Part shown: positions 13,940 to 20,952 of the stretch, one piece after another
How the letters are laid out: each line of letters opens with the position of its first letter
How positions within the stretch are numbered: position 1 is the first letter of the stretch
Assembly: GCA_964552015.1 (NCBI GenBank)
Contig: CAZKFR010000053.1
Location: 1 to 22,470 of the forward strand
Source of the DNA: Rhodocaloribacter sp964552015
GTDB lineage: Bacteria; Bacteroidota; Rhodothermia; Rhodothermales; ISCAR-4553
DNA length: 22,470 nucleotides
Direction: 5' to 3'
The notes under the pieces: model-generated
What the model was told of the DNA's origin: nothing
Seen by the model: the letters and a program-made list of their open reading frames with translations, nothing else
Database searches by the model: none
Made by a program: the position numbers and the translations under genes

Positions 13940-14153
13940 CCGTCGACGAGGTGTTTCTTCCGCTCCTCGTACTCCTCGGTGGTCAGTTCCCCCGTGCATA
14001 CCGTTTCTTGAGGATGTCGAGCGGTGATTCGTCGCGGGGTGGGGCTTCGTGGGTGGCGCGGCGCAGGAGCACCACGAACACCAGGACCACCAGCAGCCAG
14101 AAGATCCACCAGCCCCAGTGCATGCCCCACATCCAGTCGTGTCCGTCAAACAT
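13936..14153 (-). pseudogene. SHOCT-domain small membrane protein, broken by a 1-base frameshift
   Basis: From the ATG at 14153 the - strand encodes MFDGHDWMWGMHWGWWIFW and then LLVVLVFVVLLRRATHEAP, a Trp/Met/His-rich N-terminus plus one membrane helix, followed by SPLDILKKRYARG. A run of five bases (C5 on the + strand, 13989-13993) then shifts the frame into a premature TGA. Adding one base restores ELTTEEYEERKKHLVDG and a TAA at 13936-13938. ILKKRYARGELTTEEYEERK is the SHOCT signature. The intact product would be 72 residues, a typical length. SHOCT proteins with Met/His-rich ends often accompany copper genes, which fits the neighbours. The shift may be a real mutation or a homopolymer sequencing error. 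Confidence 0.8.
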
Positions 14154-14183
14154 GGTTGGTTACGTTACGGGGCAGGGAAGGGA

Positions 14184-14285
14184 TCAGGGCCGCCCCGAGG
14201 ACCAGCGGAGGCTGATGAACCACCGCGCGTAGTCGATCGGTCGCAGGCTGGGGTGGCCGGGCCCACCGTCGTCATAGAGGGACAT
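14184..14285 (-). CDS. Possible 33-residue small protein
   Basis: Downstream of the DUF302 gene on the same strand, an ATG at 14285 with a weak GGTGA upstream opens a short frame starting MSLYDDGGPGHPSLRPIDYA and ending SLRWSSGRP. It is neither a membrane segment nor a family I know. It could be a translated small protein, the 5' stub of a lost gene, or chance. The remaining 14154-14183 interval shows nothing. Confidence 0.22.
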   Translation of the reverse strand: MSLYDDGGPGHPSLRPIDYARWFISLRWSSGRP

Positions 14286-14324
14286 ACGGTTCACCGGCTG
14301 AAGGGGCTGGGGCGGCAGGATGGC

Positions 14325-14714
14325 TCACAGCCGCTCGACGACCCGCCGGAGCCGCTCCCGCACCTCGCCGGCGATCTCGGCCAGGCGCGGGTTGTCGATG
14401 GCCTGCATCGAGGCGACGGGGTCCACGGCGGCCACCTCGGTCCGGCCGTCTTCGGCCTGGCGCACGATCACGTTGCAGGGCAGCATCGTGCCGATCTTGT
14501 CCTCGGCCTGCAGGGCCTGGTAGGCGAAGTGCGGGTTGCACGCCCCCAGGATCCGGTAGGGCGGCATCTCCACGTCGAGCTTCTTCTTCATCACGGCCTG
14601 CACGTCGATCTCGGTCAGGATGCCGAATCCTTCTTTCTGCAGTTCTTCGGTGACGCGTGCGATGGCATCCTCCACCGGGGTATCGAGCGTACGGGCGAAA
14701 TAGTAGGTGCTCAT
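14325..14714 (-). CDS. DUF302 domain protein
   Basis: The 129-residue protein is a complete DUF302 domain. It shows SFERTLDTP-like opening strands (YYFARTLDTPVEDAIARVTEEL), EGFGILTEIDVQAVMKKKL, the MPPYRILGACNPHFAYQALQ block, and DKIGTMLPCNVIVRQ. DUF302 proteins are small alpha/beta proteins of unproven biochemical role that commonly sit beside heavy-metal and thiol-stress genes. The conserved cysteines at about 58 (GAC) and 79 (PC) are candidate ligands, but this is inference. The leader is C/A-rich with no Shine-Dalgarno sequence. It precedes the broken SHOCT gene on the same strand, consistent with an operon of small metal-related proteins. Confidence 0.9.
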   Translation of the reverse strand: MSTYYFARTLDTPVEDAIARVTEELQKEGFGILTEIDVQAVMKKKLDVEMPPYRILGACNPHFAYQALQAEDKIGTMLPCNVIVRQAEDGRTEVAAVDPVASMQAIDNPRLAEIAGEVRERLRRVVERL

Positions 14715-14791
14715 GAGGGGTTTCTGGCTGGTTGGATGGTTGCTGTTCCGTCGGGTAAGTGTACGACGGGCAGGGCGGGAGGCTCCGGGCG

Positions 14792-15871
14792 TCAGGGGTG
14801 GTGGTCGGCGTCCGGCGTGGGGTGGAGGTTCTGCACGGTGAGGTGGTCGAGGAGGACGGTGCCGGTGCCGTCGAGGCGGAGGCCGGCGGGGCCGGGGGAC
14901 GGCGCCGGGCCGTGCCCGTGCACGACGAGCCGCCCGTTCGCATAGGCGCGGAAGTGGGTGCCGTCGGCCACCACGCGGAGGGCCAGCCAGCCCGAGGAGG
15001 CCAGCGGGGCCTCGTCCATCACCTCCTCCGCGCCGCCCGCCACGCGTCCCTGCCGGATGCGCCCGTCTTCGAGGGCCACGAAGTGGTGGTTCTGGGCGTC
15101 CTGCCAGTGATGGACGAACCGGAACGCGCCGGAGAAGCCGTCGAGATGCACGGCGAGGTCGGCCTGGAGGCTGCCGAGCGGTCGTTCATAGAGAAAGGTG
15201 ACGGGGCCGGAAGCAGCCTCGAGGGCCAGCACGTCGCCCCGGGGGCCGCCGTCGACGAGGGCGGAGCGGAGGGCCTCCGGCGGGCCCTCGGGCCAGGCGA
15301 AGCGGGCCTTCCAGGCGGCGGCCCGGGCGGGCTTCCAGGCCCAGCCGCCGTCTTCGGTGGGCACCGGGCCGGCCGTGGTGTCGGCGGAGAGGACGAGCGG
15401 AGCGGCTGGTTCGGCGGCGGCCCGCACACCCACGCCGTGCGCGAACACCAGCTCGGCGCCGTGCTCGCCGGTCTCGTAGAGCAGCACCAGCCCGCCCGCG
15501 CCCACCAGGAAGAGCGCCCACGCCACGGCAGGTGTCGCCGTGCGGTCGAAGCGGTGGGCCACGAGCCGCACCACGGCGTAGATGCCGAAGAACCAGACGG
15601 TCCACAGCGCCAGGTCGGCGTGCTCGGTCAGGACCGGGTTGGCCGCCGCGGGGGGCAGCACGCTGTCGGCGGCGGCGCGCCCGGTGAAGAAGGCGGCCAC
15701 GGCCCCGGCCGCACCCAGGACGAACAGCACGGTGGCTGCCCGCCGCCAGAAGGGAGCCGTGCGTAACGCCAGCCCTGCAGCGTCGAGCAACACGGCCGTG
15801 CACAGCAGGGCGATGGGGAAGTGGACGAGGAGCGGGTGCACGTTCGGCGCCCATTCGGGGAGCAGGTCCAT
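14792..15871 (-). CDS. DUF2231-like membrane protein fused to a C-terminal beta-sandwich-like domain
   Basis: The 359-residue protein starts with NVHPLLVHFPIALLCTAVLL, the signature opening of DUF2231. Four membrane helices are predicted at about 17-37, 44-66, 86-108 and 115-135. The segment GEHGAELVFAHGVGV (about 137-151) follows the last helix and would lie outside. Residues of about 160-359 are soluble and beta-rich (FRFVHHWQDAQNHHFVALEDG, WLALRVVADGTHFRAYANGRLVV, GTGTVLLDHLTVQNL), resembling a LamG/DUF1080 concanavalin-like fold. ATG at 15871 is preferred to a TTG at 15889. The neighbours suggest a redox or metal role in the envelope; its exact job is unknown. The gap 15872-15988 shows no gene. 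Confidence 0.75.
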   Translation of the reverse strand: MDLLPEWAPNVHPLLVHFPIALLCTAVLLDAAGLALRTAPFWRRAATVLFVLGAAGAVAAFFTGRAAADSVLPPAAANPVLTEHADLALWTVWFFGIYAVVRLVAHRFDRTATPAVAWALFLVGAGGLVLLYETGEHGAELVFAHGVGVRAAAEPAAPLVLSADTTAGPVPTEDGGWAWKPARAAAWKARFAWPEGPPEALRSALVDGGPRGDVLALEAASGPVTFLYERPLGSLQADLAVHLDGFSGAFRFVHHWQDAQNHHFVALEDGRIRQGRVAGGAEEVMDEAPLASSGWLALRVVADGTHFRAYANGRLVVHGHGPAPSPGPAGLRLDGTGTVLLDHLTVQNLHPTPDADHHP

Positions 15872-16052
15872 GTCGGTGCCGGAGCTCAATGCAGAGGGAC
15901 GATCGCGGTAAAACCTACGATGCCGACCGGCGGCTTACAAGGGACCCGGCGCAGCATGGCCTCCACCCGGGGCGGCCGGCGGTGATCGCCCGGTAGCGGA
16001 ACCGTTGACGCTGCCGTGCCTCCGGCGAGGGTTCCGGCAGCCCCGGGCGGTC

Positions 16053-16081
16053 TTGTGCACGACGGGCGCCGCGCGTATTCT
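16053..16081 (+). promoter_or_regulatory. Promoter in leader copy 1
   Basis: TTGTGC (16053-16058), a 17-base spacer and TATTCT (16076-16081, followed by TGG) lie inside the 37 bases that are identical in both leader copies. This part is better conserved than its surroundings, which supports function. It would transcribe the small frame and the methyltransferase. Confidence 0.55.
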
Positions 16082-16202
16082 TGGAGACGATGCGGCGACC
16101 TGGCACGCTCCATCCTCACGCCTTATCCGAATCGAACCCTTGTCCGCTCGGCCCGGGTACAAAACACGGCGCACATGGCAGAAACGCGAAGAAAAAGGGC
16201 AG

Positions 16203-16289
16203 ATGCTTCGGGTGAAGCGGTGGCATGACGAGGAGCGGGAGGATGCCCTGCTCCAGACGACCGCAGCCGGGCGCCATGAAACGATCTGA
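16203..16289 (+). pseudogene. Decayed copy of the small gene that precedes the nucleotidyltransferase
   Basis: The frame reads MLRVKRWHDEEREDALLQTT and then AAGRHETI before a TGA. It aligns with residues 9-35 of the intact small protein at 17078. Several differences are at third codon positions, as expected for a once-coding sequence. The codon that is TGG (Trp) in the intact copy is TGA here. The upstream ATG (16175) is out of frame by one base. Both changes point to loss of function, although a 28-residue peptide could still be made. Confidence 0.6.
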
Positions 16290-16301
16290 CACTCCATCGG
16301 C

Positions 16302-16874
16302 ATGCAGGCTTACGACCGGATCGCTGCGTGGTACGTAGCGGCCCGGGATCCCCGGGTTGGTCTGGAGGAGGTCCGCGACCTGATGCGTCGCCTTGCGCCC
16401 GGCGCGACGGTGCTCGACCTCGGATGCGGCGATGGCATCCCCATCTCGCGGGAACTCGTTCGGGCCGGGTTCGACGTCGTGGCGCTGGATGCTTCGCCGG
16501 AGATGGTGGCCCGCTATCGTGTCAACCTGCCCAATGTCCCCGTCCGGTGTGTGCGGGTGCAGGAGGCGAGCTTTGCGCCGGAGTCCCTCGATGCCGTCGT
16601 GGCGTGGGGCGTGCTGTTTCACCTGCCGGCCGACGAACAGGTAACCGCCGTCGGGAAGGTGGCGACCTGGCTGCGTGCCGGCGGGTGGTTCCTGTTCACG
16701 GCGGGAAATGAGGAAGGAGTGCGCGAGGACACGATGAACGGCGTCGTGTTCACCTACACCTCGCTGGGCGTAGCCGGCTATCGGCACGCACTCGGCCGGG
16801 CCGGGATGCATCTCGTCGCGCACCACCACGATGCGTGGGATAACGCGGTATACCTGGCCCGAAAGGCCGGCTGA
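16302..16874 (+). CDS. Class I SAM-dependent methyltransferase in the payload slot of the repeated leader
   Basis: The 190-residue methyltransferase opens MQAYDRIAAWYVAARDP and shows motif I VLDLGCGDG (37-45), the acidic residue after strand 2 at D63 (VVALDASPEM), SLDAVVAWGVLFHL for motif IV, and LRAGGWFLFTAG for post-I/VI. The C-terminal block HALGRAGMHLVAHHHDAWDNAVYLARK is typical of small stand-alone enzymes of this type. The acceptor is unknown. Its ATG sits exactly where the nucleotidyltransferase begins in the second leader copy, 12 bases after the stop of the decayed small frame. It is flanked by the two leader copies. Confidence 0.87.
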   Translation: MQAYDRIAAWYVAARDPRVGLEEVRDLMRRLAPGATVLDLGCGDGIPISRELVRAGFDVVALDASPEMVARYRVNLPNVPVRCVRVQEASFAPESLDAVVAWGVLFHLPADEQVTAVGKVATWLRAGGWFLFTAGNEEGVREDTMNGVVFTYTSLGVAGYRHALGRAGMHLVAHHHDAWDNAVYLARKAG

Positions 16875-16877
16875 GCA

Positions 16878-17201
16878 CCCGGTCGCGTGGCCTTGAACCC
16901 TGCGGGGGTTCCGGCGAGGGGTCCATCAGCCCCGGGTGGTCTTGTGCACGACGGGCGCCGCGCGTATTCTTGGAAACGGTGCGGCGAACGGGCACGCTCC
17001 GTTCTCACGCCTTATCCGTATCGGACCCTTATCCGCTTGGCCCGGGTACAACACACGGTTTACAGGGAGAACGCGGGATGGTAGAGCAAGATAAAAGACG
17101 TGTGCTCCGGGTGAAGCGGTTGCATGACGAGGAACGAGAGGACGACCTGCTCCAGACGACCGCATCCGAGCGCCTGGCGATGGTCTGGCCGCTGACGGTC
17201 G
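16878..17201. repeat. Duplicated leader, copy 2 (direct repeat)
   Basis: The second copy of the leader starts at CCCGGTCGCGTGGCCT, three bases after the methyltransferase stop, and runs to the ATG of the nucleotidyltransferase. It carries the same promoter (16942-16970) and an intact small gene from 17078. It differs from copy 1 by scattered substitutions and a net gain of about 10 bases near 17060-17100, so the duplication is old rather than recent. Confidence 0.82.
16942..16970 (+). promoter_or_regulatory. Promoter in leader copy 2
   Basis: TTGTGC (16942-16947), 17 bases, and TATTCT (16965-16970) are identical to the promoter in copy 1, inside the 37-base identical block (16938-16974). It would drive the small gene and the overlapping nucleotidyltransferase, with a leader of about 100 bases. 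Confidence 0.55.
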
Positions 17202-17284
17202 ATGCCTGGACCTTTCTCGAGGGCACTCTTGCTCAATCCCGACTACAGAGACATATTGTCCGCCTTCAGCGACGAGAAGGTTGA
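17078..17284 (+). CDS. Small protein preceding a nucleotidyltransferase
   Basis: The 68-residue protein is highly charged at its start (MVEQDKRRVLRVKRLHDEER), followed by EDDLLQTTASERLAMVWPLT with a single Trp/Met-rich segment, and ends RLQRHIVRLQRREG. The pattern D-L-x-x-T-x-x-E-R-L resembles the small proteins encoded just upstream of MNT/AbiEii-type nucleotidyltransferases in many bacteria and archaea, where the pair may act as a toxin-antitoxin-like unit. That function is inferred, not shown. Its 3' end overlaps the nucleotidyltransferase frame by up to 83 bases, in a different reading frame. A truncated relative lies in the first leader copy at 16203. Confidence 0.68.
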   Translation: MVEQDKRRVLRVKRLHDEEREDDLLQTTASERLAMVWPLTVDAWTFLEGTLAQSRLQRHIVRLQRREG

Positions 17285-17677
17285 GTTCCTGCTCGTGGGG
17301 GCGTATGCGCTGGCCGTGCACGGACGTCCCCGGGCCACGGGAGATATCGACCTGTGGATTCGCCGCTCCGAAGAAAACGCACGCAAAGTCCTCCGGGCGC
17401 TGACGACGTTTGGTGCGCCCGTATCGGGCCTGTCTGAGGCAGATCTCACGACGCCGGACATGGTGTTTCAAATCGGCGTTGCGCCCCGGCGGATCGATAT
17501 TCTGACATCGATCAGTGGCGTCGAATTCGACGAGGCATGGGAGGCGCGTGAAGAGGTCGCGATCGAGGGGCTTCGTATTCCCGTGATCAGCCGGCAGCAC
17601 CGATTCAGAACAAGCGATCGGTAGGGCGTCTGAAGGATGCGGCGGATGCGGACTGGCTGCAAAGGGAACAGGGATGA
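17202..17677 (+). pseudogene. MNT/AbiEii-type nucleotidyltransferase with a 1-base frameshift near its 3' end
   Basis: The frame from the ATG at 17202 reads LNPDYRDILSAFSDEKVEFL, then LVGAYALAVHGRPRATGDIDLW, containing the helical GAYALAVHG (33-41) and the catalytic DxD-type TGDID (about 46-50) of the nucleotidyltransferase superfamily. The frame stops early at 17624. Inserting one base near 17601 restores HLIQNKRSVGRLKDAADADW and LQREQG, the usual C-terminus of the family, ending at TGA 17675-17677. The corrected length is 158 residues. A TTG at 17229, nearer LLNPDYRD, is an alternative start. Relatives transfer nucleotides to tRNA or to partner proteins in toxin-antitoxin or phage-defence systems; the role here is unproven. 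The shift may be real or an assembly error. Confidence 0.8.
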
Positions 17678-17696
17678 GCCCCCTTCCGACCGGTCC

Positions 17697-17712
17697 CCCG
17701 GTCGCGTGGCCT
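17697..17712. repeat. Third, short copy of the leader's first 16 bases
   Basis: CCCGGTCGCGTGGCCT is identical to 16878-16893 and lies 20 bases after the restored stop of the nucleotidyltransferase, so the element brackets that unit. Similarity fades after this, before the convergent cusA gene ends at 17756. It is either the stub of a third unit or a boundary element. Confidence 0.6.
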
Positions 17713-17755
17713 GCGGAACGTCTCCCCTTGATCCCGCCTTCTTCCCGTACCGGCC

Positions 17756-20700
17756 TCAGGTCGCGTCTTCGCCCGGGGCGGGGGCGGGCTGCCGGCGCAG
17801 GGCGTGGCCCTTCCAGAGGTAATAGATCACGGGCAGCACCACCAGGGTCAGCACGGTGGAGGTGACCATGCCACCGATCATGGGGGCGGCGATGCGGCGC
17901 ATCACCTCCGAGCCCGTGCCGTGCCCCCACATGATGGGCAGCAGGCCGGCCATGATGGCGGTGACGGTCATCATCTTGGGCCGCACGCGCTCCACCGCCC
18001 CCTCGACGACGGCCTCGTAGAGGTCGCCCAGCGAGCGCATCTGCCCGGCGCGCCGGCGCCGCTCGTAGGCGTGGTCCAGGTAGATGAGCATGATCACGCC
18101 CGTCTCGGCGGCCACGCCGGCCAGGGCGATGAAGCCTACCCCCACGGCCACGCTCAGGTGGTAGCCCAGCAGGTAGAGCAGCCAGATGCCACCCACCACC
18201 GAGAAGGGGAGCGTGAGCATCACGATCAGGCTCTCGGTGACGTTCCGGAAGTTGAGGTAGAGCAGCACGAAGATGATGAACAGGGTGATGGGGATCACCA
18301 GCTGCAGGCGTCGCTGGGCCCGCTGCATGTATTCGAACTGCCCGCTCCATACGATGCTGTAGCCCTCGGGCAGGTCCACCTGTTCGTCGACCACGGCGCG
18401 GGCCTGCTTCACGTAGGTGCCCACGTCGATGTCGCGGATGTCGACGGTGATCCAGGAGGAGCGGCGGGCGTTCTCGCTCTTGATGACCGGAGGCCCCTGT
18501 CGCAGCTCGAAGTCGGCCACGTAGCTGAGGGGGATCTGGGCGCCCGAGGGGGTGGGGATGAGCACCCGCTGGAGGGCGGGCAGGTTGTCCCGCAGCTCGC
18601 GGCTGTAGCGCACGTTGACGGGGTAGCGCTCGAGGCCCTCGACGGTCTGGGTGACGTTCATCCCCCCGATGGCGGACATGATAACGTCCTGCACGTCGCC
18701 CACGGTGAGGCCGTAGCGGGCCGCCTCCTCCCGCTTGATGTGGTAGTCCAGGTAATGGCCGCCGACGGTCTTGTCCGGGTAGGCGCTGGCGGTGCCGGGC
18801 ACCTGGCGCAGCACGGTGGCGATGCGCTGGCTCACGTCGGCCAGCACGGCCAGGTCCGGCCCCATCACCTTGATGCCCACCGGCGTCTTGATGCCCGTCG
18901 AGAGCATGTCGATGCGGGTCTTGATGGGCATGGTCCAGGCGTTGGTCAGCCCGGGGATGCGGATGGCGGCATCCATCTCCTGCACGAGCCGCTCCGGGGT
19001 CATGCCGGGCCGCCACTGGTCCTCGGGCTTGAGGCGGATCGTCGTCTCCATCATGGAGAGGGGGGCAGGGTCGGTGGCGGACTCGGCCCGCCCCACCTTG
19101 CCGAAGACGGACGCGACCTCGGGAAACTGCTTGATGATCTTGTCGGTCTGCTGGAGCAGCTCGCGGGCCTTGGTGATGGAGATGCCGGGGTCGGTGGTGG
19201 GCATGTAGAGCAGGTCGCCCTCGTTGAGCGGGGGCATGAACTCGGAGCCCAGCCGCTGCAGCGGGTAGACCGTGGCCACGAGCACCACCAGGGCCACGCC
19301 CAGGGTGGTCCAGCGGAAGCGCAGCACGCCGTGGATGACGGGCCGGTAGAGGGCAATCAGGGCGCGGTTGATGGGGTTCCTGGCCTCGGGCAGGATCTTG
19401 CCCCGGATGAAGAAGCCCATCAGCACCGGCACGATGGTGATCGAGAGCAGGGCCGCCGCCGCCATGGCGTACGTCTTGGTGAAGGCCAGCGGCTTGAACA
19501 GCCGCCCCTCCTGGGCCTGCAGCGTGAAGACGGGCAGGAACGAGAGGGTGATGATGAGCAGCGAGTAGAACAGCGCCGGCCCCACCTCCTTCGAGGCGTC
19601 GATGACGATCTGCCAGTGGTCCTTCTTGCCGCCGTCGTGTTCGAGGTGCTTGTGCATGTTCTCGATCATCACGATGGCGGCGTCGACCATGGCGCCGATG
19701 GCGATGGCGATGCCGCTGAGCGACATGATGTTGGCGTTGAGGCCCTGCCACTGCATCACCAGGAACGCCAGCAGGATGCCCATCGGGAGGGTGAAGATGG
19801 CGACGAAGGCGCTGCGGATGTGCAGCAGGAAGAGGATGGTCACCAGGGCCACGATCAGGCTCTCCTCCAGCAGCTTGTGCTTGAGGTTGTCGATGGCCCG
19901 CTCGATGAGGCCGGACCGGTCGTAGGCCGTGCGGATCGTGACGCCCTCGGGGAGCCCTTTCTTGAGCTGTTCGAGCTTGTCTTTGACGGCGTTGATGGTC
20001 TTGAGGGCGTTATCCCCGTAGCGCATCACGATGATGCCGCCGGCCACCTCGCCCGCGCCGTTCCACTCGGCCAGCCCGCGCCGCAGTTCCGGCCCCAGGT
20101 GCACGTTCGCCACGTTGCGCACCAGGATCGGGGTGCCGTTCTCGTCCACCCCCACGGGCACGTTCTCGATGTCTTCGAGGGAGCGGAAGTAGCCCAGCCC
20201 GCGCACCATGAACTCCGTCTCGCCCATCTCGATGAGCCGGCCGCCCACGTCGTTGTTCGAGCGCTGGAGGGCCATCCGCACCTTCGAGAGCGGCACCTTG
20301 TAGGCCAGCAGCTTGTTGGGGTCCACCTCCACCTGGTATTGCTTCACGAAGCCGCCGATGGAGGCCACCTCGGCCACGCCGGGCACGCTCATCAGCTCGT
20401 AGCGCAGGTACCAGTCCTGGATGGAGCGGAGCTGCTGCAGGTCGTACTGGTCGCCGCCGTCGAGCACGTACTCGTAGACCCAGCCGACGCCGGTGGCGTC
20501 CGGGCCGAGCGTGGGGGTGACCCCCTGCGGGAGCCGCCCCGAGACGTAGTTCAGGTACTCGAGGACGCGGCTCCGCGCCCAGTACATGTCGGTGCCGTCT
20601 TCGAAGATGACGTACACGAACGAGAGGCCGAAGAAGGAGTAGCCGCGCACGGTCTTGGCAAAGGGCACGGCCAGCATGGCCGTCGTCAGCGGGTAGGTGA

Positions 20701-20893
20701 TCTGGTCCTCCACCACCTGCGGGGCCTGCCCGGGGTATTCGGTGAAGATGATCACCTGCACGTCGGAGAGGTCGGGGATGGCGTCGACCGGCGTGTTGAG
20801 CAGGGCGTAGACGCCGCCCAGCCCGGCGATCAGGGTGAAGACGACCACCAGCAGCCGGTTGCGGACGGAGGCTTCGATGATTTTATCCAGCAT
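17756..20893 (-). CDS. cusA: CusA-type Cu(I)/Ag(I) efflux RND transporter
   Basis: The 1045-residue inner-membrane RND pump belongs to the heavy-metal efflux class and expels metal using the proton gradient as part of a CusCBA-type complex. Helix 1 is at about 14-32, and NIMSLSGIAIAIGAMVDAAIVMIEN (388-411) is helix 4 with the proton-relay aspartate D404. All three methionines of the E. coli CusA metal relay (M573, M623, M672) are present with the same spacing: M564 in DLLYMP, M614 in APLSM and M663 in RIDMLSTG. This supports Cu(I)/Ag(I) rather than Zn/Co/Cd export. Other landmarks are NNDVGGRLIEMGETEF and the C-terminal MIGGMVTSTVLTLVVLPVIY. It lies 59 bp downstream of cusB. The long open frames on the other strand and in other phases across it are composition artefacts. 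Confidence 0.96.
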   Translation of the reverse strand: MLDKIIEASVRNRLLVVVFTLIAGLGGVYALLNTPVDAIPDLSDVQVIIFTEYPGQAPQVVEDQITYPLTTAMLAVPFAKTVRGYSFFGLSFVYVIFEDGTDMYWARSRVLEYLNYVSGRLPQGVTPTLGPDATGVGWVYEYVLDGGDQYDLQQLRSIQDWYLRYELMSVPGVAEVASIGGFVKQYQVEVDPNKLLAYKVPLSKVRMALQRSNNDVGGRLIEMGETEFMVRGLGYFRSLEDIENVPVGVDENGTPILVRNVANVHLGPELRRGLAEWNGAGEVAGGIIVMRYGDNALKTINAVKDKLEQLKKGLPEGVTIRTAYDRSGLIERAIDNLKHKLLEESLIVALVTILFLLHIRSAFVAIFTLPMGILLAFLVMQWQGLNANIMSLSGIAIAIGAMVDAAIVMIENMHKHLEHDGGKKDHWQIVIDASKEVGPALFYSLLIITLSFLPVFTLQAQEGRLFKPLAFTKTYAMAAAALLSITIVPVLMGFFIRGKILPEARNPINRALIALYRPVIHGVLRFRWTTLGVALVVLVATVYPLQRLGSEFMPPLNEGDLLYMPTTDPGISITKARELLQQTDKIIKQFPEVASVFGKVGRAESATDPAPLSMMETTIRLKPEDQWRPGMTPERLVQEMDAAIRIPGLTNAWTMPIKTRIDMLSTGIKTPVGIKVMGPDLAVLADVSQRIATVLRQVPGTASAYPDKTVGGHYLDYHIKREEAARYGLTVGDVQDVIMSAIGGMNVTQTVEGLERYPVNVRYSRELRDNLPALQRVLIPTPSGAQIPLSYVADFELRQGPPVIKSENARRSSWITVDIRDIDVGTYVKQARAVVDEQVDLPEGYSIVWSGQFEYMQRAQRRLQLVIPITLFIIFVLLYLNFRNVTESLIVMLTLPFSVVGGIWLLYLLGYHLSVAVGVGFIALAGVAAETGVIMLIYLDHAYERRRRAGQMRSLGDLYEAVVEGAVERVRPKMMTVTAIMAGLLPIMWGHGTGSEVMRRIAAPMIGGMVTSTVLTLVVLPVIYYLWKGHALRRQPAPAPGEDAT

Positions 20894-20952
20894 GGCGAGA
20901 AGACGAAAGGGCGGGGCCGCAGGGCCCGGTTACGAAGGCGGGAAGCGGGGGG

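Larger units (their letters stand above)
15989..16301. repeat. Duplicated leader, copy 1 (direct repeat)
   Basis: This segment matches 16878-17201 at a constant offset of 889 bases up to about 16165 and about 899 after it. Similarity starts weakly at CCCGGT (15989), becomes strong from TCCGGCG (16021), and includes 37 identical bases at 16049-16085. It continues through the start of the small gene to the ATG at 16302, the same position at which the nucleotidyltransferase starts in copy 2. It carries a promoter and a decayed small reading frame. Here it is followed by a methyltransferase gene. Confidence 0.82.

Noticed and set aside
15886..17008. Similar short - strand frames in both leader copies (containing EYARRPSCTRPPGA)
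   Set aside because: Their similarity follows from the duplicated DNA. The conserved core coincides with the promoter on the + strand and shows no codon-type substitution pattern on the - strand.
15989..17712. Integron attC sites or a transposon as the explanation of the repeated leader
   Set aside because: No integrase, transposase, terminal inverted repeats or attC-like R/L boxes are visible, and the repeats contain promoters and coding starts.
16926..19751. A 941-residue - strand frame overlapping cusA in another phase
   Set aside because: Its composition (His, Arg, Gly and Pro-rich) is typical of an out-of-frame reading of cusA, and its end runs through the repeat leader.
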